Notes: generated by a model from the letters alone, not told the origin. DNA of 64,000 bases from Edolisoma coerulescens (GCA_013397115.1 VWZW01001404.1:434001-498000), one strand, 5' to 3'; shown: positions 36,201-49,337, numbered from the stretch's first letter. Numbers and translations: made by a program.

Positions 36201-39200
36201 GTGTGATCCTGAACCTGGTAGTCATCATTAGTTTGTGAACTAAAATCATTCCAACAGTCCACTCTGGAGATTCAGCTTGCAATGTAATTGGTCCACAATT
36301 TGGTCTGTAATGCAGGAGACATAGAGATTACCAGTTTGTTTAAAAAGGTGTGCTCCTAATGATTTCTTTCCCAAGGCACTATACTTACATGAGACACTCT
36401 GCACCTCAAGGATTTGTTGTCAGGATAGTATTATGACACTAGAAATTATTTCTTTGCTTACCATCATCCCTGCAACTCTTGACCACATATAGGTAGAGAA
36501 GGCTGTATTCAGTGCCTGTGTCCTGCTTTTCTATATAAATTGGAGCACCTGAGCATTTCTCAAGACCACAGAGCCTAGGACTATATTTTGATAGAAAAAG
36601 AAGTACTGGAAAATGGAAAATGTTTCATTAATTCTCCAGAAGAGAAATTCAGAGCAGTTATTAGCAGAGCAAGTAACATTTTTGTTTCAATAATTGTCTG
36701 AGGAAATCATATAATGTCTTAAAAGAACGAGTATGTTTTTGAGAAATATCAAGAGCTGAGAATATTTTAGACTGCTTTTCTCCTTTTCTTTTTTACTACT
36801 TCACACCTCCTTCCTTTGATATATAGAGTTTGTTTTTTATGAATACAAAAACAGGAATTTCATGCTGTGACCCAGATTTCTATCCCTTCACATACGTTCC
36901 CCTGTGCATCAAGTTTAAAAGCTAAAAAGACACAGAGTTTTGCATGAAATTTGCAACTTTGACTTTTTCTTTTCAACTTTCTGATTTTTTTTGAAAATGA
37001 GTCATTTTGTAGCAAAGGAAAAAGTTACATTTTACAAACAGGGCCTCTATGGAAAAATGTTAAGAGAAATTCTGTGTTATAGACAAAGAAAACCAGCTAC
37101 CTACATATCTAATGTGAGAGAGATCTTTACTTTAGTGTCAAGCTCCTTAATTTCTCTAGGCTTTATCATGATGAAATTAAAAGCCCATTACACTCCAGTT
37201 GCACTGTTCCAGAATAGACAGAGACTTTGAGACTGAGTTCAACAAGGTAAAAAGATTTAAAGCAAATTCAAGCTGCGACAGCAGATGAGGCAATAACTTA
37301 GCAGAACAGAGCAATATTTATACACTGATTGTACAGAACGCCTCTTTTAACTGTCCTACACCTACAATTTTCCACTAACAATCTTTCCTCTAGGCTTCTG
37401 TTGTGATTTCTTTCCTTCTACTTCATGTGTGACTGTACTTGTCATCTACCTTCTGAAACATGTCTTTCCAGAAGATGCTAACCCACCTTGTTGGCAATCA
37501 GTTGTTCATGACAGTTTCCCCCTAAAGGATGAGCTCTGATTCTTAACAGATTTTTCAGAAATAGGTACACAGAATAGCAATTTTAATCCCATACATGAAG
37601 CTCCATGTGGTCTTTTCTTAAAAGACACCACATGCCTAAACATGGAATCAAATTTTACTTGAGGGATCTCACAGCAGCAGTCTTATGTCTGTCTCTGTGT
37701 TTGGCTCAGAATGAGAAGAGTCATGATTGAATTAAAAAATCTCAGGCATTCCTTCAAGAACTAGAGCTTTTATCTTCAATCAAGAAACAAAACAAATGAG
37801 ATTTTGTTTTGATCAAAGCATAGCAATACATTCTCTCCTTATTTTTGAGAATGGAGATTCTTCCATGTTTAAAAAATAATAATCTCCTCTCAATACTTCC
37901 CTTTGCTTTTCTTTTAGAAAACAAACATCTTGTCGCTTTCTTTACAAAGTGCATTTATAGAGAATAAATGGTTAGACTGTCATTATATGTCAGTTCCCCT
38001 AATTTCACTTGGACTATTTAATATTTTTTGAATTTTCAGTAAAGAAAGCAGAGTTCAAATCTGAGTCAAATGAGTCACATTGCCTCCAAGACAACTACTG
38101 AAGATTCTCTGCTGTTTATGAAGAACATTAGAATTGGTATAAAAACTGGTCCTGATCTATAACTTTACTAATTACCAGATTCTAGGTCTCTATACAAATC
38201 AGATTCTCACAGCCATACAGTTCCGGCTTTAAGCTTAATCTCTGTTTGCCACAAATGTCCAGTGTAATAATGTTGGTTTTTGTACTACACCCACACATTA
38301 AGATTATGAGCACATTGTAAGAATTTATACAAATAAATTTGCTTCTAAACTAGTTAGACTATTCTTTTTCCTTGGACAAAAGAATAAGTATAAAATAATT
38401 GTTTCTCAGCACTGGAAACCATACATTGCCAGAGTCCTGAATGCTGCAGAGCCATTAGTGAGAGAATGCCATAGCACCATTCTGCTAGGAAAGAAATCTA
38501 CATCCTGCTTGTTTGGATAATAGTTCTTCCATTAGAGGCAATATTAGAATTTCAGCTTTTGATCTCTCCTTGTGGACCCCTTAAAATCCAAGCTGTGAAA
38601 CAGCAGCTGATGCTTTACATACTATCACAACAGCCAGCAATATATGAAACCTGGAAACGGCATGCAAGGGAAATTAATGACGGGCTGTTAAGGGATATAC
38701 AGTAACTCACGTTTGCATTACACAACATACAGCAAATTAAAGCTGCCTTTCCTTTGTTGTGCTGGTGATAGAGCAAATAAACACCAAGCAGCAATGCAGA
38801 ATGGCAATATCTGAGATCACCTTTAATTTCTAGAGAGCCCAAAATAAAATTATATTTTTATCAGTAGTGCAGAACAAGCTCAGAAAGTTACACTGATCAG
38901 TAAACAGAAAACGAGCTCTGTGTCACCAACACTAGCCTGAATAATAGCATATGGTACAGCAGATCCATAGCAGCAAAAGCCAGAGATAGATCCACTTATT
39001 TGTCAAATTAACATTTATTTTTCAAATTAACAATTGTTAAAAGCACAACAATAACATAAGTGCATTTGTTTCTTTTTTGCCTGAGTGATTTTTTTTATAT
39101 TTTTGCATATGATTACAAATAAGAAGCAATAAATTACTTTTTTTATTTCACAAGGACTATCTTGAATGTATTTTGTCTCAATGACTAAATCCACATTGCT

Positions 39201-40094
39201 AAAGAACCAGGACATTGTAAGTACAATGAAAGAAGGGTAAATTTGAGGGATTAGTGTTTATTTTCTTGATATAACATGGGTTACACAGTGTTTCTGCTAA
39301 GAATGGTATTTCAGGTTATCTTTGCTAGTAAACATATAGTAACTTCTGCTAATATTTTGTTCTTAGCTGTTTTCAGGCTAAATGAAAATTAAGGAAATTT
39401 TCTATGGATTCTTTAAAAAATGTGAGAGCATTTAAATGATTTTGTCTTAGTGTACTGTCAATTTCCATTGCATGATCATATTTAATTAAATCAAATTTGA
39501 CTTAATCATAAGTTTAATTAACAAAAATGTTAAAAAAACAATCAGATGCTTCTTCACCTAAATCCCAAATATAATTTTTAGCCTTTCTTCAAAGTAAATT
39601 AGTGTTTCCTGTTGGGGTGTTTCAAAGTCTTCCACACTGACTTCCCTTAGCTTGCATTCACCTCAGTTGATGCATAGTTAGACACAGGTAAATGTTCTCT
39701 CAAAGCAGTCTCAGCCTCATTGAGGGAGTGATATAAATCAAGGAGCCTCAAACAGAAAGGGCTGATTATTAGAGTTCTTAATGCTATTATTATTTTTACA
39801 AGTGCTTAGTAAAAAGAGACGACAAGATAAAACTATAAAGGTTGTGCTGCAACAGCCATGAGACAGAAAATGCTACAATATTTTTCTGAACAATGGTACA
39901 GCATGACCATGAATGAAAAATGCTTAAGGTCTGCCAAATGAGATTTAGAAAATGTTATTATGCCCCACCAGGACTTCTGTAAATCATTTTGAAGTCTAAA
40001 TTAAGAGTAGGAGGAAGAGGATGGTGTGATGTTAATGATTAATGGCTCAAACCACCAGCCATTTGCAAAAGCAGTGCTGCTTTGCTGACAATGT
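36201..40094. other. Unique AT-rich sequence with a weak LTR-like patch
   Basis: Bases 37206-37520 read on the minus strand resemble an LTR in shape, with a TATAAATA-type box at 37313-37322 and TG/CA-like candidate ends, but no target-site duplication matches. The rest is unique, including very AT-rich stretches around 39030-39140 and 39420-39540. Frames at 36991-37230, 37754-37954, 38615-38842 and 39027-39215 look like chance. Confidence 0.45.
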
Positions 40095-40690
40095 GAAAGG
40101 TAACAGCCCAGGAGCAGGGGGCGTGAGCACCAGAGGATGACCACAACAAATCAACTTTTGTTTAGCAAGAACCTGGGTTTTGAGCCAAGTAAGGGAAGAG
40201 GCTCATAAGAAGCAAATCCTTCAAGTTGGGATAGTGCTTTTTATCATGTCAATGTCCTCCCTTGCACAACTGGCTCAGGTGTGAAAACTCTGCTCCAGGG
40301 GAGGTATTGAGACATTCAAACATGGGCCTGAAGGTGTTCATCCCTTCTGATGGGGCAAGACTGGCTCAGCTATGCTGAGGTGAGAGGGGGCTGTCATGTC
40401 TTAGAAGGACTCATAAACCATTATAGATCCACAAAAAACCCTCAGACACACTTCTGAAGACTTCCACTAGAGGACTGCACCTGCTCCACAGTGTTACCTC
40501 ACATAGTGTAAAACTCCCCCGGCCAGGGGAGGTACAGGGGTGTTCCTACACAAACCTAAGCATATATTAAACCATTGAACTTTGTGTTTCGTGGGCTTTC
40601 CCTCATCCCCAACAGATCAAGACTGTGACCATCCCTTAGATCAGCAGACACTGAAATTGCAGCAATCAAGTCTTTTTTCTGGATCAGCGG
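40095..40690. mobile_element. Possible degenerate ERV LTR
   Basis: The layout is LTR-like on the plus strand. A CCCCCGGCCAGGGGAGGTAC block precedes a TATATTAAACC box (about 40563-40573), followed by an AACTTTGTGTTTCGTGGGC stretch of the kind seen at the R/U5 part of avian LTRs. The CR1 fragment begins immediately after. I could not place either end or find a flanking duplication, so the call is tentative. Confidence 0.3.
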
Positions 40691-40698
40691 GTGGTAAT

Positions 40699-40936
40699 AC
40701 CACAGAATATGCTGAATTGGAAGGGATCCACAAGGATCATCATGTCCAGCTCCTGGCCCTGCATAGCGTCATCCCCAAGAGTCACACCACGTGCCCAAGA
40801 GTATTGTCCAAATGCTTCTTGAGCTCTGTCAGGCTGGTGCTGTGACCACTTCCCTGGGGAGCCTGTTCCAGTGCCCAACCACCCTCTGGGTAAAGAGCCT
40901 TGTTCTAATATCCAAACTAAACCTCCTTTGACACAA
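40699..40936 (-). mobile_element. CR1 LINE 3' fragment
   Basis: Reverse complement of a CR1 3' end: ccacagaatatgctgaattg, ggatccacaaggatcatcat, gtcacaccacgtgcccaaga, ctctgtcaggctggtgctgt and tccctggggagcctgttcca occur in family order, closing near acacaa at 40936. The octamer tail is reduced to one unit. Confidence 0.93.
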
Positions 40937-41041
40937 ATATCCTTCTTTTTAGCCTATCTTATCCTTGCTTTCTCTTTCTTTCTCTCTTTCTTCTCCCAAT
41001 GTCTAAAATATATTGTAACCCCGACTAAAGAATTCCAATCA

Positions 41042-41195
41042 ATGCCTTACTAAGTGCCTGGATAAGTTAAAGTTTGCGACGTTTTAAGATTGATAAGTTA
41101 AAGTTTATGAAGTGCCTTACTTTGCCTGGATGTTGTTGTAAAATTTGGCAAGTACCTTATTCTACCTCAATGTTCTAAAATTTGTGAGTAAAAGT
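41042..41195. repeat. Degenerate tandem-like repeats
   Basis: The string gataagttaaagttt occurs twice (about 41062 and 41091), and a second phrase, tgccttact(t/a)..tgcctgga, also occurs twice (about 41043 and 41114). A looser third echo (taccttattctacct) is at about 41152. Unit length is irregular. Confidence 0.5.
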
Positions 41196-41611
41196 TCATT
41201 ATAGAACCTTTTGAGAATTTTGTTGTTTCTCCCATGTACCACCCAGAGTGAATCAAACAACCTTCCCCTTAACCTGCTGAGTGGACAGGGGCATAACAGA
41301 TGGGACACAGTTTTGTATCCATGTACATTAGCAAAATTCTCTCTTGTCTGTCTGAATTCCTCTCTCATCACTTCACCTTGCTGCACAACACTGTTGATGG
41401 TAACACCTCCCCCTCCAGCCATGTAAGCAGCACATTTAAGTTTGTAGCGCCATGTAAACAGTGCTACATACCAGTCAGCCCATAGCTGGCACTCGAAGGT
41501 GCAGAGCATTAGGAGAGGAGCCTGACTCACCATGTGCTGTCCCCTGCACTCATCCCCTAATTCCTCTATTTTTTCTCTCACCTGGTTGTTGGACACTAAG
41601 AGCATCCACAT
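41162..41611 (-). other. 149-codon open frame of unknown nature
   Basis: One of the longest open frames in the window. The predicted product is mixed in composition and contains a GGGG run (AAYMAGGGGVTINSVVQQGE) and a Cys/Pro patch (LLCPCPLSRL). No transmembrane helix, zinc knuckle or catalytic motif is evident. On the minus strand a purine-rich tract (GTTAAGGGGAAGG, about 41262-41274) follows the first part of the frame, as a polypurine tract would precede a 3' LTR. Together with the LTR-like patch at 40.1-40.7 kb this suggests, but does not prove, a worn retroviral remnant. It could equally be a chance frame. Confidence 0.2.
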
Positions 41612-44600
41612 ACCTCTTCCTAATAAAGTTCCTGACAGAGCTACCCAAGGCAGCTGTAACTAAGCCAACCCTCAGAACAGAAAAAATAAGGTCAGTTGGT
41701 GGGGTGCCCTACTTAAAGTTGATGACCCTGTTTTAGAGGCAGCTCTAATTACCTCAGATTGTCACATTAATAAAATTACACTACTTACAGGTTCAAGAAC
41801 ATACTCTCATTTCACCGCCTATCTCCTGTCCTGTTTGTCCACAGACACATGCTAAGGTTAGGGTTATTTAGAGCAGTAAGAACTTTCAATATTTTATTCT
41901 CTCTGCAGCAGAAATTAATGCACTCATGAAATTTTACTGACTGAAACACTGTGTCTCAAAAGATGGGCAATAGCTGCAACAGAGGGAAGAAAGGCAGGGT
42001 CTGAGAATATGAGGTTTGACTTCTATGACAAAATTGGCAAATAAATTCCTGCATCTTTCTGTGGATCTATTCCTTCATGTGCGATCTCTCCTGTCCTTGT
42101 TCACAACCTCAGTCATAGCTGTGCTGGAAAAACTACCCTGAGAAACTTTGGTTATCATTAATTTTATGTTGCATTTATAATCTACCTATCACAGGGTATT
42201 TTCATAACTTAAATTTCATAGAAAGATTGAATATATATTTAAACTGTGTCTAAAGCTGTATGTTTAACATGCAAGCATCAATTCAATAAATCTGTCAGAA
42301 TCCACATTTGACACTACTGCTGCATCAAAAAAATAAAGCTATCCTACTCTAAATGATATTCAAACAGACTAAATGATCCTTTTCCTGTTTCAGAGCAGGA
42401 ATTCAAACCTTATTTGTTCAGGATGTCAAATTGCTGGCAAAGAGTACTTGGCTTGGCACAGTGTAAATCCTGTACTTAAATTGAATGTGATACCTTTTGA
42501 CTGAAAACATTCTGCCAATTTTTAAGGCATACACAACTGGGATTAAGAGACACTAATGGTGCATTACTTAAAGGTGTTACTAGTCACAAAAGAAAAACAA
42601 AACTAGACAAACTATTTTAAAGCATTACAGATTGGTCTGAGACATTAGGACATTGCGACTGGTTTGTACTGGAGGATCCCAGAGTATGACCACTGTGCTT
42701 TATCTTGACATTTATCATGCAGCAGAAATGGCTCCAAGCCATATCTTCACCTCCCTCTTCATGCAGTTTAGTCTTGCTCAATGCAGTCTTCTCCAGGAGC
42801 AGCACTAGACTCCCAACCCTTGCTAACTCCCCATTTAGACATTAACATGAGCAAAAATTGTCCAAACACCCTGTGCATGAGCACATACGCATACACACGT
42901 TGCTGCACCGAGAACATTTACAGCCATATCCTGAATTGCTCAAAAAGTGTCAGCTAAGATTATTCTTAAGCAAAACATAGAAAAAATGCTTAACTTTAGG
43001 CTTCCACACTGCCAATAGTCTGCATAAAAACTAATCCTCTTAAAATCCATCAATTTGAGTTTCCCACGTAGCCAATGGTAATAAGAAGGCATTTTTATGG
43101 TGCAGTTTATCCAATCTGTTCTAGATATCTGTATAAGGATGAGATGAACAGCACTCCAGAAATATCTAATAATTTTCATTGCTTACCAAAGAGCTAGCAT
43201 ATGTGTAGATGGTGGATAAGGTGAATCTCATGATAAATTTCCCAGGGTTTAGATATTTATAACTGATACAAAGAATCCCACCTTTAACATCTTTGTCCTA
43301 CATGCAAAGCTTCCAGGTGTTGCTCCTACCTGCATCTCTAACAATGCCTCCTACTCCACAAACACTTGTCCTAAGATTGGATTCCTATCTTTAATTATAC
43401 CAAATATTATAAAGCTCATACACTTCCATCCCCAGCTCCCTCCCTGCTTCAAGGGCCTCCTCCATCCTCTTTCACTAGAGCTTTTAGTTCTGTACCCCAT
43501 CATGTTGAGCATTGTCTCCAAATCCTTGATAATAGGCAGTTTTAGAACGAATTTCTGTTTTCCTTGTGAACATTAAACCATCTCAGCTACAATAACTTCT
43601 GCAGCTTCTCTTAATGTAGCATGAAGTAAATTTAAGCAAAGAGAGCCACAGCCAGGTCTATGCATCACTTCAGATGCTGAATAGGCCTTGTGCTGGCTCT
43701 GAGAAGTGAAGTTCACCCTTTGGGAGGAATTTCTCTCAAGTCAGAAGAGAACAGAAGGAAACTCTGTTCTCTCTCTCCATAGAACTATATTCCCCTTATA
43801 AACAAACTTTGAATGTGAGATGCTTTGTAATGCCAAGACTTCCAATTTTATCACAAGCCCAAACACAGTGGATTTCCTCCACACACCCCCATTAACTCCT
43901 AGCTTCTGGAGTCATGTGAATACCCAAGGAATTTCAGTTGTCTTATAAAAAGGTTGCATTTCTGGCCCACACAGAGGCAGAGGAAGCCCTGCAAATGTGA
44001 CCCCATTGCACCCTAAACACTCAAAACCAGAAGGCAAATAAAAGAAGCCAAGTACATTCAGTTGTATGATTTTCAGGCCAATCTCATGATTATTTCAAGC
44101 CTGATTCAAGATTTTTGGATGGTTTGGGTTGGCAGCACCAAAGACTTCATTATAGTTTCAAAGACTATAAAAAGAAAAAAGTTTCCAAGCTGTATAATTA
44201 TCAAAATGATGGAGAGTCTGAAATACAGCAGGAATGACAGGCACACTTGGGCCAGCATTTTCAAATGGGGCCTGATAGAGCATGCTTCAGCTATTTCATT
44301 GCCACATCCAGACACAGTGGACCTGATTAGCCTAAATATAGCTCTCACTGGAAATCAATTGGCTTAGGCAGGAGTTCAGCGACACGGGTCTTTTTCTTGA
44401 CAACTGCCAGGGGTGAATTTCACCCTGTGAAAGTCAAACAAGAGGAGGGAAGGATTGCTGACCTTACTCAAACTGTCTTGAGAAAGCAATTTGTACAATG
44501 CAGGACAGAGGTTTATTCAAAAACATGTGGAAGTGATTTATGGGTTCTATTGCAGCTTTCTGGTATTAAAGCATTGAAATAAGTACTACTGCCATATTTT

Positions 44601-45540
44601 GGTTGTAATAAGGGAGATATATGATATTTCATCTTTAAAGAGGCTAGGCTTTAAGCTAGCTTCCTAAATTACATTGTTCTTTTATTCTCCTTTTCTGTTC
44701 TCCTCCATTTCCTTGATTTTTCTTCTTGGTAGTCTAAGCTTTGGTGATAAGGCAGGCTTCGGGAGTAAGGAAGTGTATGCTCTGTATATTCTTATTTGGC
44801 AAAAACTTTCTGTCCCTTCTCATGTTGAGTTTATTGCTCTCCAAGAAGTCCCACTGACATTAACAGGCATCTCCTAATGCCAGTGTGGCCATAATATGGA
44901 AGAAGAAAAGGAGGGTGAAATAGGCAAAGAGAGCCAGGAGGTAATTTAAAGGATGCAATGAGACAAAAAAAATCTTGTAATTTTTCCATGAGTTTTTCCA
45001 TGGTGACTTATTCCTCCTTTCATTTAATTCAGTGGGAAAATTCCAATTGATTTCAGCAGCAATAGACAATGTTTCTTTCAGCCTATAACCATTATTATGA
45101 TATTGCATTGCCATATTGAAATTTCCATCTATAATATAATTTTTTGCCTTTAAATTTAACTCTTAATTCAGTAGGAAAAATTCTGCACTAATGACTAAAT
45201 TCACCATGGTGTTCATGCACTCCCTCAACTTTAGTCACACAAGCAGGTCCACTTACTTCAAGGAAACTCACTCACAAATGAGCCCTAGTCATCACCAAAT
45301 TGGAATCTTTTTTGTTTATTCAATATAAATATACGTGCAGAAACTATTCCCTCAGCCCCATCAGCTCTGCTGCCATGCAACACCAGAAAGCACAACCCAC
45401 AGCAAAATCGTTTTTGGTGGCAACACCAAGTGAACGGTTTGCATATCACCAGTGAGGGGGAAAAAATGGAAAGATGCAGGAGTTCACGGCATTCCAGGGC
45501 CAGAGATTTAACATCAGTTACTCAATACCATGTACAGAGG
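41612..45540. other. Unique AT-rich non-coding sequence
   Basis: No exon or confident transposon. The stretch near 44230-44340 (agcattttcaaatggggcct and following) resembles old reptilian DNA-transposon fossils only loosely. Frames at 44062-44367 (+), 44106-44348 (-), 42940-43179 (-) and 44860-45114 (-) show no family resemblance. Confidence 0.45.
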
Positions 45541-45655
45541 AAAGTCTCTTCACTTATTTATTTATTTTGGGGGAAGGAGGAGGGGGTGAGGGGCTCCTTC
45601 AGAAAACCTGCAGGCAGGAGGCCCCACATGGTGGGGGGAGAGGGGGTGATTTCAC
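45541..45655. repeat. G/A-rich low-complexity patch
   Basis: Runs of four to six G separated by short A/G/T spacers (45570-45595 and 45632-45650). Overlapping frames at 45430-45690, 45474-45740 and 45558-45818 owe their length to this composition. Confidence 0.65.
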
Positions 45656-45879
45656 TTACAGGCGTCCTGGTAGCTATTCTACCTTCTTGAAACATTTTCC
45701 TGACAATCTTCAAAAGCAAAGTCCCAATTTGCATTTTTAATACTGAAATGTAATACGCTGTTACCGGGAGACACCCCTGAGTGTTATTACTTATCACTGG
45801 GCCATTATAAACAATCATGAAAGATTACAGTTGATCTGCCCGGCCAGATGCATTCTTGAAAACCCAGAAAGAGGGTTAA

Positions 45880-46330
45880 ATGAGAACCAACATATGTAAA
45901 AGATTCACAATGCTATATTTCAAATAAGAAACATGTCGGGAGTGGAAAAAAAAAAGCCAAAGAGCAGAGTGGTTAAAGAAAAACTGAAAGAAAAACACAT
46001 AATTGCTTTTAGTCTGTCATTTCCCCCCACAGAGTAGTAAATAAGCGCTTTGATACATAAAAGCCGTTATCAAACAGTAACAAATTAGTTCTTCACCATC
46101 TGTGATCCACGCGAGGGGGGTGACAGTTATAGGCAAGATTTTAAAATATGAAATCAACTATTTATGAACTGGTTTCAGAGTCTTGCTGTCTACTTTGCCT
46201 CTTAAAACGTGGCCACAAGAAAGAGATGGGTTTTCAAAGCTAACAAAAAACAGCCGTTGTGGTTCCACTCTTCAAATGATGCTAATTGCTGGCTGACATT
46301 TGTAAACAAGATGTTTCCTTTCCTACCATT
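45880..46330. promoter_or_regulatory. Candidate conserved non-coding element
   Basis: Non-repetitive sequence without long frames, holding several intact CpGs (for example in gatccacgcgaggggggtga) and clusters of TAAT, GATA-like and forkhead-like strings, such as tgtaaacaa at 46301-46309 and tgctaattgc at 46280-46289. This composition is common in vertebrate developmental enhancers. Conservation itself cannot be judged from one sequence. Confidence 0.25.
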
Positions 46331-46502
46331 GCATACTATAGTTCAGCATCACTTTCAAGAATGATATCTCACACGAAAAAATAGAAATCATTACTCTGAC
46401 CTTACCAAACTTTATTACTTTGAGCTTCTTTATGTTACACGTTTGGACCATTATTTCATGCTAGACCCACCGCTTCAGAAATACTGCAACTTAGATCTAA
46501 TT

Positions 46503-46694
46503 TCTTTTTTGCTTGTTTGCTTTCCTGCGTTACTTCTTGCCCTCCTTCTCACTTTCTCTCACACAGGCACAGTTTCTCACTTTCTTGCTTTCTGCCTGGC
46601 TTCTTTTCCCTGTATCTCTCTCATTCTCACTCTCCTCTCTCCCCTTCTCTTTTTTTCTGCTTCTTTTTCTATCTTTTCCTTTTTTTTTTTTCTG
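46503..46694. repeat. Polypyrimidine low-complexity tract
   Basis: Almost pure C/T on the plus strand over about 190 bases, dominated by CTTT and CTCTC units and closing in a poly(T) run. Three overlapping frames (46443-46811, 46513-46713, 46517-46723) rich in Leu, Ser and Phe are products of this composition. Confidence 0.85.
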
Positions 46695-47149
46695 CAAAAA
46701 CAACTCCTTTTAGAACTGTATAGGTGGACAGATATTTCAGCTCCTAATTTTTACAAGGGAAGCACCAAATTTTCATTATGTGAAAATTACTACATATTAA
46801 TGGACAAGTAAACCTAACTTAATTTAAGAGAAGGAAAAAACAACTCAAACCCACTCATTCTTTACTAGTGCATCTATCATTTCTCTTTTGCTTCATTCCT
46901 CTGTGCAGAAGGGGTGTTTTTCTGGAGTGAAAGCAATTAAATCTCAGAGAGATGGTGGTAATTTGTTTCTGCTCGGGAAGTGAGTGCTTTTGAAAAATGA
47001 GTTTGAATTGATCTAGGGTTTTTTCCATCTCTTCAATGGAAGAAACAAAACAGAATTAAAAGCCTGAAATGTAAGGAGACTCCATTACTTAGAAACTACT
47101 GAGAATGGTTTAGTATTATTTTTTTGAAAACAATGGTTTTTTCTTGCAG
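46695..47149. other. Unique sequence
   Basis: Nothing recognised. It ends in a pyrimidine run and CAG at 47147-47149, which form a strong splice-acceptor-like site. Confidence 0.45.
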
Positions 47150-47364
47150 TTTGGGGCAATATGAAAAGGAAAAAAATTGCGTTAACAATCTTTGGATTGC
47201 TGTATTTCATGGGACAATCCATGCCTTTGCAGCATGCCATTTTTACTTTCAGTGAAATACAATGGACATTTCAGCAGGAATACAAGAGTGAAAAAGGATT
47301 GACCTTATTCCCACAATCCCATGTCCATTGGCTACAGCACCAAGAGCTCTTTCATTTAGATTAA
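47150..47364 (+). CDS. Weak exon candidate with signal-peptide-like start
   Basis: A strong acceptor-like site (ttttttcttgcag, ending 47149) is followed 11 bases later by an ATG (47161) that opens a 67-codon frame to 47364. The first residues are MKRKK followed by a hydrophobic core (IALTIFGLLYFMG), the shape of a secretory signal peptide. The remainder (QSMPLQHAIFTFSE..LFHLD) has no cysteine pattern or motif I know. No donor site or upstream exon could be linked and the product is not recognised. AT-rich sequence yields frames of this length by chance, so this is only a candidate. Confidence 0.15.
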
Positions 47365-49337
47365 GAGGCTTTGACAGGCAACAATATATTTCTCTGCTGT
47401 CATCGTTTTCTTCCAAGACAATAAAATATGTACATGTGGTAAATAAAAAAGACTATACAAAGAGAAAAATGTAGATGCATCTGCTTAGGTCCTTGAACAG
47501 AGGAAGAAATAAACACTGGCTTTGGTGCCCTAGGGTAACTGATAATTGAATTATGTGAATTATATGAAACAATCTGAATTTCTCATTAAGATTTCAGCAT
47601 CTGTAGTGGTATCTATCTCCCCAAATGTAAGCATCTATAATGTCCAATAAGCATAAGAGCTGCTTGTCTAAACCCAGTGGAAGCAGATTTATCACGATAA
47701 CACATCAATATGACCGAATCTACGACTCAGAGAGATAGGCAAACAAGCAGCAAGTTAGTAGAAAAAGAAAGATGCTATTACAAGCAAATAAAAATATGTA
47801 CTAAACACAGTAGACAAACTGTCCTGTGTTTTTCTTTCATTAGAAGGGGAGTGTGGAGTCAGTCCTCAAAAGCAAGTGTGGATGTCCAGCATTCAGTGAA
47901 ATCAATTCTCTCCCTATAGTCTTAAAGCGGTGTTAGGCAGAGTCCAACTGACCTCAATCTATAGCAGTAGTGGCCAACAGTTTTTTATTCCATTATTTTT
48001 AAAAGTAAAAATGGAAGAATTCCTTTCATTAAATGCACAATCACTTTGCTGAGTTATGAAACATGTTCATTCTACATTGCTATGATCAAAGTCTTGGTAG
48101 CACCAGTAGTATGGTAACATCAGCATTAAAATGTAACCTTTTCAATTCCATTCTGATAACTTAAATGATTTTAGATAGCAACATTTTGTTATTATGACAG
48201 AACTCATCTAAGGGATCAATATACTTCTGAGATGATAATTTTTTGCCATCAAGATGCAATTTAAATTCACTGCATATCTTGTTAGGATAGTCATGACTCA
48301 GAAATGAAAGGGCTGGGTAGGTTGCAATCTCAGCTGGAAGCAATTTGTACTTGTAATTTCAGTGCTCCTGGTATTTATAATGATGCTTCTGGAAAAGATA
48401 TAGCATGCTTTATACTTGCACCATTAAAAAAAAAAAATTCACATTTTCAACTTTTTCTCCACTTTCAAGAGCTATCTGAGGTTTCTCCAGTAATTCAAGT
48501 ATATCTCACTGATTCCTCCAGCACCATTCATTCTCCATTTCTGCAATACATGACTGTGACACTACTGAGCCAGTAATGATTTTTACCGGCTTCCAGCTGT
48601 TCCTGTTTGGTCTCAGGTGGCCTGGCTACCAGCCTGGACAGCAGTTTTCTATGTCTGTCATAACATTTCTTGTTTCTTTTGCCTTTCAGCTGGATTTGGA
48701 AATTTGGTATTTGCTCAAGTTTAACTCTTGTGAAAAGAACAGCCAATTAACATCTGTTTAGGAGTAGGCTCTCTTAGTTCTTTTCTTATATTTAGCAACA
48801 TAAAGGACAATTTTTCATCTCTGCTTTCAGTTTCTTTGAATATGTAACTGAATAATCGCATTCAATAGGATGAAGCCAGTAAAAAGCTTAAATAAGTGCC
48901 TAATTTCAGCATGAGAATAGCTGCAGTAGCTTCAACACTTTCAGTTATTTTCCTGCTTTAAAAACCCTTTGCTGTTTGAAAAAGCTAATGTCTGTGACTT
49001 CCCATGCAGAGCAGTTCTCATTGTTTCATTCTGCTAATAAATAAAGCTTCCTTAGAAAAAGGTATAGCTCTACTTAGGCACTTTGCTCAACATTACTGTT
49101 CTTAGTGTCTCAATAATTTTGAAAGAATTTGAGGAACAAAACCAGACCAGAGTTACTCTCTTAGGTAATGTAGCCCATTTTCTATACATTGATCTATACT
49201 GGATGTCTTGTATATCGTACTTTCATATAAATGATTACCATTCTAAGTCTTGTGCTGGTACTGAAACTGTACACAGAATTTTTTATATGCTTCTGAATGA
49301 AAGAAACCCTTTTCAAAAGTATTGATTCTGCCACTGC
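47365..49337. other. Unique AT-rich non-coding sequence
   Basis: A second strong acceptor-like site (ttcttttgcctttcag, ending 48689) leads into a 24-codon open tail closing at 48761, without a recognisable product. A poly(A) run lies at 48426-48437. Nothing else stands out. Confidence 0.45.

Noticed and set aside
44230..44345. Resemblance to old reptilian DNA-transposon sequence (catttt caaa and ggggcct phrases)
   Set aside because: Only short phrases match; no terminal inverted repeats or target-site duplication found.
48690..48761. 24-codon terminal-exon-like tail after a strong acceptor
   Set aside because: Too short to judge, no product recognised and no linked upstream exon.
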